NCBI GenBank assembly: GCA_036262035.1
Contig: DATAJS010000029.1
Location: 156,616-220,615, forward strand
Direction: 5' to 3'
DNA from: Burkholderiales bacterium
GTDB taxonomy: Bacteria; Pseudomonadota; Gammaproteobacteria; Burkholderiales; SG8-41
DNA: 64,000 bases
Both the position numbers and the translations under genes were made by a program. Positions 9,873 to 19,718 of this stretch are shown one piece after another (position 1 is the first letter of the stretch; each line of letters opens with the position of its first letter). Under the pieces are notes generated by a model. The model made no database searches, was not told the DNA's origin, and was given only the letters and a program-made list of their open reading frames with translations.

Positions 9873-10277
9873 ATGCGCACACTATTCGCCACATTGCTGC
9901 TCGGGTTAGCGCTGCCCGTTCTGGCCCAGTCTCCGAACGACCGCGCGCTGCCCTCGCAGACTCCCGCCCAGAAAGCTCCCGCCGGGAAGCCGTTCACCCG
10001 CGGCAACCAGCAGCTCCAGCCGATTCCGGAGCCGCCGCCCCCGCCGCCGGGAATGGAGCTCGACCCGTCGCTCGAGCCGCAGGTCACGATCCAGCGTCGC
10101 GCCGATCAGACGGTCGAGGAATACCGCCTCAACGGCCGGCTCTACATGGTCAAGGTGACGCCCAGCCACGGCGTGCCGTACTACCTCATCGATAACGTGG
10201 GCCGCGGCGAGTTCGTGCGCTACGACAACTACGACACGATGACGCGCCCCCCGATGTGGGTGCTCTTTCAGTGGTGA
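9873..10277 (+). CDS. DUF2782 family exported protein
   Basis: A 134-residue protein with a signal peptide (MRTLFATLLLGLALPVLAQS), a proline-rich linker with two runs of five or six prolines, and a C-terminal DUF2782 domain (VTIQRRADQTVEEYRLNGRL, then MVKVTP and PYYLIDN). The family is typically found between polA and thrB in Betaproteobacteria, as here. Its function is unknown; periplasmic location is inferred. It lies 12 bases upstream of thrB and probably shares its transcript. Confidence 0.85.
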   Translation: MRTLFATLLLGLALPVLAQSPNDRALPSQTPAQKAPAGKPFTRGNQQLQPIPEPPPPPPGMELDPSLEPQVTIQRRADQTVEEYRLNGRLYMVKVTPSHGVPYYLIDNVGRGEFVRYDNYDTMTRPPMWVLFQW

Positions 10278-10289
10278 ACACGCGCTGAA

Positions 10290-11231
10290 TTGTCCGTCTA
10301 CACCACCGTCACCCCCGAGCAGCTCAGCGTCTGGCTCGGCCAGCACAACGTCGGCACCCTCGTCGACCTTAAAGGCATCTCCGCCGGCATCGAGAACACG
10401 AATTATTTCGTGACCACGACGGCGGGGCGCTACGTGCTCACGCTGTTCGAGAAGCTCACGCCCGCCGAGCTTCCGTTCTATCTGAACCTCATGGCGCACC
10501 TCGCGGACCACGGCATTCCGAGCGCGCGTCCGATCCCGGACCTCGAAGGCGAGCTCCTCGGCGAGCTCAACGGCAAGCCGACGGCGCTCGTGTCCTTCCT
10601 GCCGGGCAAGGATATCGAGCAGCCCGGTCTTTCTCATTGCCGCGCGGTCGGAACGGTGCTCGCCCGCATCCACCGCGCGGGCACGAGCTACCTCGCACGC
10701 ATGGAGAATCCGCGCGGTCTGAAATGGTGGCAGGCGGTGACGCCGGAGATCGCGGGCTTTCTCCCGCCCGATGACGCCGCGCTCCTCAGGAGCGAAGTGG
10801 ATCTGCAGGCGTCGCAGCGCTTCGCCGACCTGCCCGCCGGCGCGATACATGCCGACCTCTTCCGCGACAACGCGCTGTTCGAAGGCGAGCGCATCTCCGG
10901 CGTCATCGACTTCTATTTCGCGTGCACCGACGCCTTCCTGTTCGATGTCGCGGTCTGCGTCAACGACTGGTGCGTGAATCCCGGCGGCGACGTCGACGAG
11001 CAGCGCAGCACCGCGCTGACCGACGCCTATCGCGCGATCCGGCCGTTCACCGCGCACGAGCGGGAGGCTTGGCCCGTCATGCTGCGTGCGGCGGCGCTAC
11101 GCTTCTGGATATCGCGCCTTTACGACTTCCACCTGCCCCGCCCCGGCGAGCTCACGCACGCCAAGGACCCGAAGCACTTCCAGCGCATCCTCGAACGGCA
11201 CCTCGCGCATCCGCGCGCGCTGTCCGCCTGA
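10290..11231 (+). CDS. thrB: Homoserine kinase, ThrB (APH/choline-kinase fold)
   Basis: Catalyses phosphorylation of homoserine in threonine synthesis. This 313-residue form belongs to the aminoglycoside-phosphotransferase-like type, not the GHMP type. It has the phosphate-handling loop GISAGIENTNYFV (29-41), the catalytic loop HADLFRDN (187-194) and the metal-binding aspartate in GVIDFYFA (D207). The start is a TTG at 10290, giving MSVYTTVTPEQL, the normal beginning of the family; no ATG is available nearby. It follows the DUF2782 gene and precedes a membrane-protein gene. Confidence 0.93.
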   Translation: MSVYTTVTPEQLSVWLGQHNVGTLVDLKGISAGIENTNYFVTTTAGRYVLTLFEKLTPAELPFYLNLMAHLADHGIPSARPIPDLEGELLGELNGKPTALVSFLPGKDIEQPGLSHCRAVGTVLARIHRAGTSYLARMENPRGLKWWQAVTPEIAGFLPPDDAALLRSEVDLQASQRFADLPAGAIHADLFRDNALFEGERISGVIDFYFACTDAFLFDVAVCVNDWCVNPGGDVDEQRSTALTDAYRAIRPFTAHEREAWPVMLRAAALRFWISRLYDFHLPRPGELTHAKDPKHFQRILERHLAHPRALSA

Positions 11232-11274
11232 AGTACCATACGGGCTCTCGCGCGCCCGACCTGCAAAGATAACG

Positions 11275-12021
11275 ATGCACCCCAGAACAGTCCGCGCCGG
11301 TCACGGCTGGATGTGGATCAAGCAAGGTTTCGCGCTGTTCAAAGCGAGTCCCGCCGGGTGGCTCGCGATCGTGCTGCTGCTCTTCGCCGGCACCAGGCTG
11401 CTCGCCGTGGTGCCGCTGCTCGGCCTGCTGTTCGTGCTGCTGATGCCGCTCTTCATCGCCGGTGTGATGGAAGGCTGCCGGGCGCTCGAGCGCGGAGAGC
11501 CGCTCGTGCTGGCGCATCTGGCCTGCGGCTTCCGCCGTAACGCCGCTCATCTGGTCACGGTCGGCGGCGTGTCGCTCGTGGGCAATCTGGGCGTCATGAT
11601 GGTCGTGAACGCGATCGGCGGCGAGGCGATGTCGGCGCTGAAGGCCGCCGCACAGGCCGGCCGTGCCGCCGGTGCGACGCAGGACGCGCAGGCCGTCTCG
11701 AGCGCGCTGCTCATCGGCATGCTCCTCTCGCTGCCGCTTCTCATGGCGATCTGGTACTCGCCGCTGCTCGTCTATTTCCGGGACATGACCGCGCTGGCGG
11801 CGATGAAATCGAGCATCGTCGCGTGCGCCAGGAACGCGCCCGCGCTGCTGGTCTACGGGGTGGCGGTGCTGGGCGGGATGTTCCTCGCGATGCCTTTCGC
11901 GCTGGCGCTGCGCGTGCCGGACTTCGCCGTCTGGCTCCTCGCGCCGATCCTGCTGCCCTCGCTGTACGCGAGCTACAAGGACATCTACGAGACCGAGCCC
12001 GATCCGCAGCCCGAGGCTTGA
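11275..12021 (+). CDS. BPSS1780-type integral membrane protein
   Basis: A 248-residue hydrophobic protein with about six membrane segments, starting MHPRTVRAGHGWMWIKQGF. Conserved-looking features are the tryptophan-rich N-terminus (GWMWIKQGFALFK) and a C-terminal amphipathic tail (LYASYKDIYETEPDPQPEA). The position just after thrB and before uvrD matches a conserved betaproteobacterial membrane family of unknown function. The ATG at 11275 is 43 bases after thrB; the open frame extends into thrB in another register, which is not credible. Confidence 0.75.
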   Translation: MHPRTVRAGHGWMWIKQGFALFKASPAGWLAIVLLLFAGTRLLAVVPLLGLLFVLLMPLFIAGVMEGCRALERGEPLVLAHLACGFRRNAAHLVTVGGVSLVGNLGVMMVVNAIGGEAMSALKAAAQAGRAAGATQDAQAVSSALLIGMLLSLPLLMAIWYSPLLVYFRDMTALAAMKSSIVACARNAPALLVYGVAVLGGMFLAMPFALALRVPDFAVWLLAPILLPSLYASYKDIYETEPDPQPEA

Positions 12022-12033
12022 AAAGGCGTGTCG

Positions 12034-12125
12034 AACCGCCAAGGACGCAAAGGAAAGCTAAACATCGCGCACTCCTGACGCCGCGACGTTAGTTAAATGG
12101 CGTCCTTTGCGTCCGTGGCGGTTAA
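12034..12125. repeat. CAAAGGACG/CGTCCTTTG tandem-inverted repeat, copy 1
   Basis: The left arm is AACCGCCAAGGACGCAAAGG and the right arm is CGTCCTTTGCGTCCGTGGCG followed by GTTAA. The two pair as an imperfect hairpin around a non-repetitive loop of about 45 bases. It lies between the convergent membrane-protein gene and uvrD, so it could act as a two-way transcript end. Copies 2 and 3 have more tandem words. Confidence 0.8.
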
Positions 12126-12139
12126 ATTGCTTTTGGCTT

Positions 12140-14338
12140 TCAGGCCGGAGCCAAATTCGCGTACTCGAGCATCAGCCACTTCAGCCCCGCGTCGCGGAAG
12201 TTGACCTGCACCCGCGCGTCGGCGCCGCGGCCTTCGGCGCTGACGATCACGCCGGTGCCGAACTTCGCGTGCTTGACGTTCTGCCCGATCTTCCACGGCA
12301 GGCCGTTGTCGATGTTGCCGATGTCGACCACGCGCGGCTGCACCGGGATGTTCCCCGAGTAGCCGCGGTTGCCGAAGAACGACGGCGCGAGCGGACGCGG
12401 CGCGGCTTTGGTCCGACGCATGAGCTCGCCGGGGATCTCCAGGAAGAAGCGCGACGCGACGTTGAAGCGCGTCTGTCCGTGCAGCATGCGGCTTTGCGCG
12501 AAGGTGAGATGGAGCTTGCGGCGCGCGCGCGTGAGCGCGACGTACATGAGCCTGCGCTCCTCCTCCAGCCCCTCCTCCTCCTGGGCGCTGTTCTCGTGAG
12601 GGAACAGGCCTTCTTCCATGCCGCTGATGAAGACGGTGTGGAATTCCAGCCCTTTCGCCGAATGCACCGTCATGAGCTGCAGCGCGTCGGAGCCGGCGAT
12701 CGCCTGGTGCTCGCCCGCTTCCAGCGCGGCATGCGCGAGAAAGGCGGTGAGGTCGTCGGGCTCCTCGACGCCTTCGACGATCGGCTGAACGTCGCGTTCG
12801 GTGATGAACGACGCCGCGGCATTCACCAGCTCGTTCAGGTTCTCGATGCGCTCGGCGCCTTCGCGCTCGGTCTTGTAGTGCTGCTTGAGCCCGCTCGCGT
12901 CGATCACGTGCTCGATCACCTGGGGAAGGGCCTGACCCGAGGTCGCGATGCGCATGTTCTCGATGAGCCGCACGAATCCCGCGACGCTCGCGGAAGCCTT
13001 GGCCGCAAGCGTGTTCGCGCATGCTGCGGCCCACATCGTAATGCCGCGCGTGCGCGAGACCTCCGCGATCTGCTCGACGCTTTTCGCGCCGATGCCACGC
13101 GTCGGGAAGTTGACGATGCGCATGAACGCGCCGTCGTCGTCGGCGTTCGCGACGAGCCGCAAGTAGGCGAGCGCGTGCTTGATCTCCTGGCGCTCGAAGA
13201 AGCGCAGGCCGCCGTACACCCGGTACGGGAGCGACGCGTTGAAGAGCGCGTGCTCGATCACCCGCGACTGCGCGTTCGAGCGGTAGAGCACCGCGATGTC
13301 GGACAGGTCGACGCCCTCGCTCTTGAGCGACCGCACTTCCTGGACGATGTGCGCGGCCTCGTCGAGATCGGTCGCGGCCTCGTACACGCGCAGCGGCTCG
13401 CCCTTGCCTTCGGACGTCCACAGGTTCTTGCCGAGGCGCTTGCGGTTGTGCGCGATCAGCGCGTTCGCGGCGTCGAGAATGTGACCGTGCGAGCGATAGT
13501 TCTGCTCGAGCTTGATCACGCGATCGATCTGGAAGTCGCGCTGCAGGTACTGCATGTTCGCGGTGTTCGCGCCGCGAAAAGCGTAGATCGACTGGTCGTC
13601 GTCGCCCACCGCGAAGATGGTGTTCTGCTGGCCCGCGAGAAGCTGCAGCCAGCGATACTGCAGCTTGTTGGTGTCCTGGAACTCGTCGACGAGGATGTGA
13701 CGGAAGCGCGCGCGGTAATGATCGCGCAGCGTCTCGTTGCGCGAGAGGAGCTCGTAACAGCGCAGCAGCAGCTCGGCGAAATCGACCGCGCCTTCGCGCT
13801 GGCACTGGGCCTCGTACTCGGCGTAGACCTGCACCATCTTCTCGGCGAAATCGTCGTAGGCGTCGGCGTCCTTCGGCCGCCTGCCTTCTTCCTTGTTGCC
13901 GTTGATGAACCAGACGGCCTGCCGCGGCGGATACAGGTCCTCGTCGAGGTTCATGCTCTTCACGATGCGCTTGACCATCGCGAGCTGGTCCTGCGAATCC
14001 ATGATCTGGAAGAGGCTCGGCAATCCCGCGTCGCGCGCATGCGTGCGCAGCATGCGGTTGCACAGCCCGTGGAACGTGCCGACCCACATGCCGCGCGTGT
14101 TGATCGGCAGCATCGCCGAGATGCGGGTGAGCATCTCCTTCGCCGCCTTGTTGGTGAAGGTGACCGCGAGCAGACCGTGCGGGCTGACCTGCCCGGTTTG
14201 TATGAGCCACGCGATGCGGGTGGTGAGCACTCGCGTCTTGCCGCTGCCGGCGCCGGCGAGGATGAGCGCCGACTGGTTCGGCAGCGTGACGGCTTCGAGC
14301 TGGCGCTCGTTCAGGCCTTCGAGGAAATGGGGGGACAT
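12140..14338 (-). CDS. uvrD: UvrD/Rep-type superfamily 1 DNA helicase
   Basis: A 732-residue 3'-5' helicase for nucleotide excision and mismatch repair or replication restart. It has Walker A (AGAGSGKTR, from residue 28), motif Ia (AVTFTNKAAKEM), Walker B (ILVDEFQDTN), motif III (VGDDDQSIYAFRGA), motif IV (LEQNYRS), motif V (MTVHSAKGLEF) and motif VI (YVALTRARRKLHL). The C-terminal tail (VKHAKFGTGVIVSAEG) is the UvrD/PcrA type. The ATG at 14338 gives the family start (MSPHFLEGLNERQLEAV); an upstream extension to 14422 is unlikely. No clear Shine-Dalgarno is visible; a hairpin sits just upstream. Confidence 0.93.
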   Translation of the reverse strand: MSPHFLEGLNERQLEAVTLPNQSALILAGAGSGKTRVLTTRIAWLIQTGQVSPHGLLAVTFTNKAAKEMLTRISAMLPINTRGMWVGTFHGLCNRMLRTHARDAGLPSLFQIMDSQDQLAMVKRIVKSMNLDEDLYPPRQAVWFINGNKEEGRRPKDADAYDDFAEKMVQVYAEYEAQCQREGAVDFAELLLRCYELLSRNETLRDHYRARFRHILVDEFQDTNKLQYRWLQLLAGQQNTIFAVGDDDQSIYAFRGANTANMQYLQRDFQIDRVIKLEQNYRSHGHILDAANALIAHNRKRLGKNLWTSEGKGEPLRVYEAATDLDEAAHIVQEVRSLKSEGVDLSDIAVLYRSNAQSRVIEHALFNASLPYRVYGGLRFFERQEIKHALAYLRLVANADDDGAFMRIVNFPTRGIGAKSVEQIAEVSRTRGITMWAAACANTLAAKASASVAGFVRLIENMRIATSGQALPQVIEHVIDASGLKQHYKTEREGAERIENLNELVNAAASFITERDVQPIVEGVEEPDDLTAFLAHAALEAGEHQAIAGSDALQLMTVHSAKGLEFHTVFISGMEEGLFPHENSAQEEEGLEEERRLMYVALTRARRKLHLTFAQSRMLHGQTRFNVASRFFLEIPGELMRRTKAAPRPLAPSFFGNRGYSGNIPVQPRVVDIGNIDNGLPWKIGQNVKHAKFGTGVIVSAEGRGADARVQVNFRDAGLKWLMLEYANLAPA

Positions 14339-14344
14339 GCGGAC

Positions 14345-14366
14345 CGGCGTGGGAGAAACCACGCCG
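14345..14366 (-). promoter_or_regulatory. uvrD: 8-bp hairpin immediately upstream of the uvrD start
   Basis: CGGCGTGG and CCACGCCG flank a six-base loop, ending seven bases before the uvrD ATG where a ribosome binding site would be expected. A second small palindrome (GACGTGG..CCACGTC, 14375-14395) follows. Folding could limit translation initiation, but it could also be an operator or chance. Confidence 0.3.
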
Positions 14367-14390
14367 ATTATACCGACGTGGCGATCAGCC

Positions 14391-14527
14391 ACGTCGTCCC
14401 GGACCTGTGCGCGATAGCGCACGTGATCCGGGACCCATTTTGACTTTGCAGTACTTCAAAATGGATCCTGGCCTTCGCCAGGACGACGCGTCGCGCCGAA
14501 TGGGTTCCCGCCTTCGCGGGAACGACG
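14391..14527. repeat. Dispersed palindromic repeat with AAAATGGA core, copy 2
   Basis: The sequence contains CGTCGTCCCGGAC, the small palindrome GTGCGCGATAGCGCAC, then GGACCCATTTTGAC, TTCAAAATGGATCC and GGCCTTCGCCAGGACGACG. A further half-unit (GGGTTCCCGCCTTCGCGGGA) follows. Outer arms pair with each other. It separates the FecR-domain gene from uvrD. Confidence 0.7.
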
Positions 14528-14528
14528 A

Positions 14529-15395
14529 TTATTGCGGCTGCGCTTGGGGGAACCCGATGCGCCGCAGCCGCTCGGCGAGTATCGAGGCTTCAGCGGCGTC
14601 CGGCATCGACTCGATGCGCACGTCGTACCCCTGGCCGGCGACCGCGATCGTCGCGGGAAAGCCCGATTCGCGCAGCTTGTCGCGCAGCGCGTTGGCCGCC
14701 GCTTCGTCGGGCGCCGAGGCGACTTTCACGAGCGCGGTGCCGCCCGCGCGCGAACCGCCCATCTTCGGGAAGATCTCGGTCTCGTCGGACCATTCCTTGA
14801 CCTGCTGCGGCGTGACGTTCGAAGGCGGCTGCGCACGTCCGGTTCGGGGAGCGATGTAGAACGAGTTGGGCTCGGTCATCTGGAACTGCGCGGCGCCGTG
14901 GCTCACCGTGATGCGCCCTTCGAGCAGACAGACGATGTCGCGATCGCTTTCGGACTTGCCCCACACGTCGGTGCCGCGGATACCCGCGGTGATCGCGTTG
15001 ACCTTGACGTTCACCTCACGCTGCGCGCCCGACTTGTTGAGGAGACCGGTCGTAAAGCGGAACGCGCCGCGCACCACGTCCAATGTCGCGCTCACGACGC
15101 CGCCCTTGCCGGCGCCTTTTTGGGCGAGGTTGTCGACCTCGAGCATGCCGGACTCGCCGAGCTTGACCGTGCTGCCCTCGGCCATGCGCAGGGTCGCCCG
15201 CCCGCCGTCGCCGGTGTGCACCTTCTCCTTGTTGCTGAGCGCCATGCCGACGGTCAGAGGCTCGCGGCGTCCGTTCGCGCGCTCGACCCACGCGGGGCTC
15301 AGAACCGATTCGACGGTGAGCACTGCGGCGCCGGCAGCGGCGAAGACGTTCTTAGCGGCCAGCGCGAGCACGGCGGCGGCGATGAGACGGCGCAT
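14529..15395 (-). CDS. Exported FecR-domain protein with C-terminal SPOR-like domain
   Basis: A 288-residue protein with a signal peptide (MRRLIAAAVLALAAKNVFA). Residues about 50-165 form a FecR-like domain (HTGDGGRATLRMAEGSTVKL, then VNAITAGIRGTDVWG and LEGRITVSH). Residues about 215-285 resemble a SPOR/sporulation repeat (TALVKVASAPDEAAANALRD, LRESGFPATIAV), which often binds denuded peptidoglycan. The start at 15395 is preceded by GGGGAG. There is no sigma factor or TonB receptor beside it, so it is not an iron-signalling FecR; the FecR fold is also common in secreted proteins of unknown role. Confidence 0.78.
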   Translation of the reverse strand: MRRLIAAAVLALAAKNVFAAAGAAVLTVESVLSPAWVERANGRREPLTVGMALSNKEKVHTGDGGRATLRMAEGSTVKLGESGMLEVDNLAQKGAGKGGVVSATLDVVRGAFRFTTGLLNKSGAQREVNVKVNAITAGIRGTDVWGKSESDRDIVCLLEGRITVSHGAAQFQMTEPNSFYIAPRTGRAQPPSNVTPQQVKEWSDETEIFPKMGGSRAGGTALVKVASAPDEAAANALRDKLRESGFPATIAVAGQGYDVRIESMPDAAEASILAERLRRIGFPQAQPQ

Positions 15396-15502
15396 GGTCA
15401 CAGCTCCCCTGATGTGGAACAGAGTGGGATATACGCGCCGGGCTGCGAAATCGATGCGGTTATAATTGTGATTTTTCACCACTTTTACCGACTTTTCCCA
15501 GT

Positions 15503-18088
15503 ATGCAGCAGAGATACAACCCGCACGTCGTCGAACGCGACGCTCAGAAATCCTGGGAAGACTCGGGCGCGTTCCGAGCCGTCGAAACAACGGACAAACC
15601 GAAGTACTACTGCCTGTCGATGTTCCCGTATCCCTCGGGCAAGCTGCATATGGGACACGTGAGGAACTATACCATAGGGGATGTGCTCACCCGTTATCAC
15701 CGCATGAAGGGTTACAACGTCATGCAGCCGATGGGGTGGGACGCCTTCGGCCTCCCGGCCGAGAACGCGGCGATGGCGAACGGCGTGCCGCCGGCGAAGT
15801 GGACGTACGACAACATCGCGTACATGAAGAAGCAGCTCAAGTCGCTCGGCCTCGCCATCGACTGGAGCCGCGAGCTCGCCACCTGCACACCCGAGTACTA
15901 CCGCTGGAACCAGTGGTTCTTCCTGCGCATGCTGGAGAAAGGCATCGCGTACAAGAAGACCGGCGTCGTCAACTGGGATCCGGTCGACCAGACGGTGCTC
16001 GCCAACGAGCAGGTGATCGACGGCAAGGGCTGGCGCACCGGCGCGACGGTGGAGAAGCGCGAGATCCCGATGTACTACCTCGCGATCACCCGATACGCCG
16101 ACGAGCTCCTCTCGGCACTCGACACCCTGCCCGGCTGGCCCGAGCGGGTGAAAGCGATGCAGGCGAACTGGATCGGGAAGTCTCATGGGGTCCGGTTCGC
16201 CTTCTCGTATACGCTCGACGGCAAGGACGACAAGCTCTGGGTGTTCACCACCCGTGCCGACACCATCATGGGCGTCACGTTCGTCGCCGTCGCCGCCGAG
16301 CATCCGCTTGCGCAGCGCGCGGCGCAAGGCAATCCCGAGCTCGCCGCGTTCATCGACGAGTGCAAGCGCGGCAGCGTGATGGAAGCCGACCTCGCGACCA
16401 TCGAGAAGAAAGGCATGCCGACCGGCATCAAGGTCATGCATCCGCTCACCGCCGAGCCGGTCGAGGTCTGGGTCGGCAACTACGTGCTGATGGGTTACGG
16501 CGAAGGCGCGGTGATGGCGGTGCCGGCGCACGACCAGCGCGATTTCGAGTTCGCGACGCAGTACAAGCTGCCGATCAGGGAAGTCATCAAGCCGAAGGAC
16601 GGCGAGCTCGAGCTGCCTTTGAAAGAGGCGTACGTCGACTACGGCGTCAACATCAACTCGGGCAAATACGACCGATTGGAGTACCAGCAGTCGGTCGATG
16701 CGATCGCAGCGGACCTCGCGGCCAAAGGCCTCGGCGAGAAACGCGTGCTCTATCGCCTGCGCGACTGGGGCATCTCGCGCCAGCGCTACTGGGGCTGCCC
16801 GATCCCTATCGTGCACTGCCCGACGTGCGGCGACGTGCCGGTGCCCGACGAGCAGCTCCCCGTCGTGCTGCCCGAAGACTGCGTGCCGGACGGTCACGGC
16901 AACCCGCTCAACAAGCGCGCCGATTTCGTGAACACCAAGTGCCCGAAGTGCGGCGCGGACGCCAGGCGCGAGACCGACACGATGGACACCTTCGTCGATT
17001 CGTCGTGGTATTACCACCGCTTCGCGTGCGCCGATGAGGACGAGTCGATGGTCGACGCGCGCGTCGACTACTGGCTGCCGGTCGACCAGTACATCGGCGG
17101 CATCGAGCACGCCATCCTGCACCTGCTCTACTCGCGCTTCTGGACCAAGGCGATGCGCGACCTCGGGCTCGTCAAGATCGACGAGCCGTTCGACAACCTG
17201 CTCACGCAAGGGATGGTGCTGAACGAGATCTTCTTCCGCAAAGCCGGCGAAGGCGCGCGCCTCGTGTATTACAACCCGGCGGAAGTCGAGCTCACCTTCG
17301 ACGACAAAGGCAACCGCACCGGCGCCAAGCTGATCGCCGACGGCCAGCCGGTGGAGTCGCAGGGCATCGGCACGATGTCCAAGTCGAAAAACAACGGCGT
17401 GGACCCGCAGGCGCTGATCGAGCAGTACGGCGCCGACATCGCGCGCTTCTTCATGATGAACACCTCGCCGCCCGAGGACACGCTGCTCTGGAAAGACGAC
17501 GGCGTCGCCGGGGCGGCGCGCTTCCTGCGCCGCCTGTGGACGTTCGGCTACGACCTTTCGCAGATGGCGCCGGCCGGCGCGCTGCCGGCGTCGCTCGCGC
17601 CCGGGACCGCCGCCATGCGCCTCGAAGTGCACGCGCAGGTGAAGCAGGCGAACTACGACATGTCGCGCCACCAGTTCAACACGGTCGCGACCGCAGGCAT
17701 GAAGATCCTGAACGCGCTCGAAGCCGGCAGGAACGCAACCGACGCCGCGCCGGTGCTGCACGAAGGCTTCAACCTCCTGCTGCGCCTGCTCTCGCCGATC
17801 ACGCCGCACGTCAGCCATCAGCTCTGGCAAGATCTCGGGTACGGCGGCGACATCCTGACGGCGCCGTGGCCCGAGCACGATCCGGCCGCGCTGGTGCAGG
17901 ACGAGATCGAGCTCGTGGTGCAGGTGAACGGCAAGAAGCGCGGCGACGTGCGAGTGCCGCGCGAAGCGGACAAGAAAGCGATCGAGGCGCTGGTGCTCGC
18001 CGACGCGAACGTGCAGAAGTTCGTCAACGGCCAGGCGATCAAGAAGGTCGTGGTCGTGCCGGGAAGGCTCGTCAATGTCGTGGTTTAA
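15503..18088 (+). CDS. leuS: Leucyl-tRNA synthetase
   Basis: Charges tRNA-Leu. The 861-residue class I enzyme has the HIGH-type motif [15 protein letters not shown] (HMGH at 49-52), the KMSKS motif [12 protein letters not shown] (from residue 625), a CP1 editing domain ([18 protein letters not shown]) and a zinc-ribbon-like insertion with CPTCG and CPKCG pairs. A TATAAT at 15461-15466 lies suitably upstream for a promoter, though no good -35 accompanies it. The end overlaps lptE by 14 bases, so leuS, lptE and holA are an operon. Confidence 0.97.
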   Translation: MQQRYNPHVVERDAQKSWEDSGAFRAVETTDKPKYYCLSMFPYPSGKLHMGHVRNYTIGDVLTRYHRMKGYNVMQPMGWDAFGLPAENAAMANGVPPAKWTYDNIAYMKKQLKSLGLAIDWSRELATCTPEYYRWNQWFFLRMLEKGIAYKKTGVVNWDPVDQTVLANEQVIDGKGWRTGATVEKREIPMYYLAITRYADELLSALDTLPGWPERVKAMQANWIGKSHGVRFAFSYTLDGKDDKLWVFTTRADTIMGVTFVAVAAEHPLAQRAAQGNPELAAFIDECKRGSVMEADLATIEKKGMPTGIKVMHPLTAEPVEVWVGNYVLMGYGEGAVMAVPAHDQRDFEFATQYKLPIREVIKPKDGELELPLKEAYVDYGVNINSGKYDRLEYQQSVDAIAADLAAKGLGEKRVLYRLRDWGISRQRYWGCPIPIVHCPTCGDVPVPDEQLPVVLPEDCVPDGHGNPLNKRADFVNTKCPKCGADARRETDTMDTFVDSSWYYHRFACADEDESMVDARVDYWLPVDQYIGGIEHAILHLLYSRFWTKAMRDLGLVKIDEPFDNLLTQGMVLNEIFFRKAGEGARLVYYNPAEVELTFDDKGNRTGAKLIADGQPVESQGIGTMSKSKNNGVDPQALIEQYGADIARFFMMNTSPPEDTLLWKDDGVAGAARFLRRLWTFGYDLSQMAPAGALPASLAPGTAAMRLEVHAQVKQANYDMSRHQFNTVATAGMKILNALEAGRNATDAAPVLHEGFNLLLRLLSPITPHVSHQLWQDLGYGGDILTAPWPEHDPAALVQDEIELVVQVNGKKRGDVRVPREADKKAIEALVLADANVQKFVNGQAIKKVVVVPGRLVNVVV

Positions 18089-18599
18089 GGCCGCCGCGCT
18101 TTGCCTGTTGCTCGCCGCCTGCGGCTTCCAGCCGCGCGGCGCCGCCACGCTGCCGTTCGAGAACCTCTACGTCGAGGCGCCGCGAGGCTCGGTCTTCGCC
18201 GCGCAGTTGAAGCGCGTCGTCAGCACCGGCAGCAAGACGCGCATCGCCTCGCGTCCCGAGGAGGCCGACGCGACGCTGCAGGTGATGAACGAGTTCCGCG
18301 AGAAAGAGATCCTGTCGCTGTCCGCGGGCGGCCGCGTGCGCGAGTTCCAGCTTCGCTATCGTCTCCAGTACCAGGTGTACGACAAGCAGAAGAACCTGAT
18401 CGCCGAGCCCGGCGAGATCGTGCTGCGCCGCGACTTCTCGTTCGACGACCAGGCCCAGCTCTCCAAGGAAGGCGAGGAAGCGCTGCTCTATCGCGACATG
18501 CAGAACGACGCCGTGCACCAGCTCGTGCGGCGCCTGCAGGCGGTGGCGAACGCGAAGGTGAACGGTAACGGCGGCGCCAAGACCGAAGGCAAGCTCTAG
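18075..18599 (+). CDS. lptE: LPS-assembly lipoprotein LptE
   Basis: LptE plugs and stabilises the LptD barrel that puts LPS on the cell surface. The 174-residue protein has a lipoprotein signal peptide with the lipobox LLAAC (C16) and the family pattern [20 protein letters not shown] after it. The middle contains [20 protein letters not shown], typical of the LptE core. It overlaps leuS by 14 bases and lies directly upstream of holA, the usual proteobacterial order. Confidence 0.9.
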   Translation: MSWFKAAALCLLLAACGFQPRGAATLPFENLYVEAPRGSVFAAQLKRVVSTGSKTRIASRPEEADATLQVMNEFREKEILSLSAGGRVREFQLRYRLQYQVYDKQKNLIAEPGEIVLRRDFSFDDQAQLSKEGEEALLYRDMQNDAVHQLVRRLQAVANAKVNGNGGAKTEGKL

Positions 18600-18608
18600 G
18601 ATCGCGGC

Positions 18609-19655
18609 GTGCGCATCACCACCGAACAGCTCCAGCCCCATCTGCGCGAGCTGCAACCGCTCTACACCGTGCACGGGGCGGAGACGCTGCTCGCGCTCGA
18701 AGCCGCCGATCGCGTCCGCGCCGCGGCGCGCTCGCAAGGCTACGCCGAGCGCGAGGTGCTGACGGTGGAGTCGGGCTTCCAGTGGTCGGAGCTCGCGATG
18801 GCGGGAAGCGCGCAGTCGCTTTTCGCATCGAGAAAGCTGCTCGAGCTGCGCATCCCCAACGGCAAGCCCGGCGTGGAAGGCGGCAACGCGCTGCAGGAAT
18901 TCTGCAAGCGCCTTCCCGAAGAGACGGTGACGCTGATCCAGCTTCCCGAGATCGACTGGCGCGCGCAGAAAGCGGCGTGGTTCGACGCGCTCGCCGCAGC
19001 GGGCGTCATGGTCGAAGCGCGGCTCGTCACGCGCAACGCGCTGCCGCAGTGGCTCGCGGGCAGGCTGAAAGCGCAGAAGCAGGAAGCCGATGCCGATACG
19101 CTCGCGTTCATCGCCGAGCGGGTCGAAGGCAACCTCATGGCCGCATACCAGGAAGTGCAGAAGCTCGCGCTCCTGTTTCCGCCGGGCCGCCTCTCGTTCG
19201 AGCAGGCGCGCGAGGCGGTGCTCGACGTCGCGCGCTACGACGTCGACGAGATCGGGCTGGCGATGCTCGAAGGGGACGTTTCGAGGCTGGTGCGCATGTT
19301 CGAAGGCCTCAAAGCCGAAGGCGCGCCGCCGCCCTTCGCGCTGTGGCAGCTCACCGAAGTGATCCGCGCGCTCGGGCGCGTGGTGAGCTTGACCGCGGGC
19401 GGCCGCCCGATCGCGGTCGCCTTGCGCGAGGCGCGCATCTACGGTCCGAGACAATCCCATTTCCAGTCGTGCTACTCGCGCTTTACCCCGCAGGACATCG
19501 CCGAAGCGCTCGCCCACGCCGCCGCCATCGATCGCATCATCAAGGGCCTCGACAAGGGCGACCTGTGGGACGAGCTGCTGCACCTCGCGCTGCGCTTCGC
19601 GCGCGCCGGCGGCCCCGCAACCCGGCCTCGCCGACCCGCTGCGACCACCGCCTAA
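18609..19655 (+). CDS. holA: DNA polymerase III subunit delta (HolA)
   Basis: The delta subunit opens the beta sliding clamp in the clamp-loader complex. The 348-residue protein has the family beginning (LQPLYTVHGAETLLALEAAD), a central FIAERVEGNLMAAYQEVQKL and the C-terminal collar helices. The start is a GTG ten bases after the lptE stop. The position after leuS-lptE supports the call. Confidence 0.92.
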   Translation: MRITTEQLQPHLRELQPLYTVHGAETLLALEAADRVRAAARSQGYAEREVLTVESGFQWSELAMAGSAQSLFASRKLLELRIPNGKPGVEGGNALQEFCKRLPEETVTLIQLPEIDWRAQKAAWFDALAAAGVMVEARLVTRNALPQWLAGRLKAQKQEADADTLAFIAERVEGNLMAAYQEVQKLALLFPPGRLSFEQAREAVLDVARYDVDEIGLAMLEGDVSRLVRMFEGLKAEGAPPPFALWQLTEVIRALGRVVSLTAGGRPIAVALREARIYGPRQSHFQSCYSRFTPQDIAEALAHAAAIDRIIKGLDKGDLWDELLHLALRFARAGGPATRPRRPAATTA

Positions 19656-19718
19656 ACCCTTCCCGCCGCGACGGTTTTCGCGGACCGCCTGCGGGCGCAA
19701 TCAGATATTATTCAAGCC

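Noticed and set aside
15485..18148. Open frame of 887 codons on the minus strand
   Set aside because: Antisense shadow of leuS caused by high GC content.
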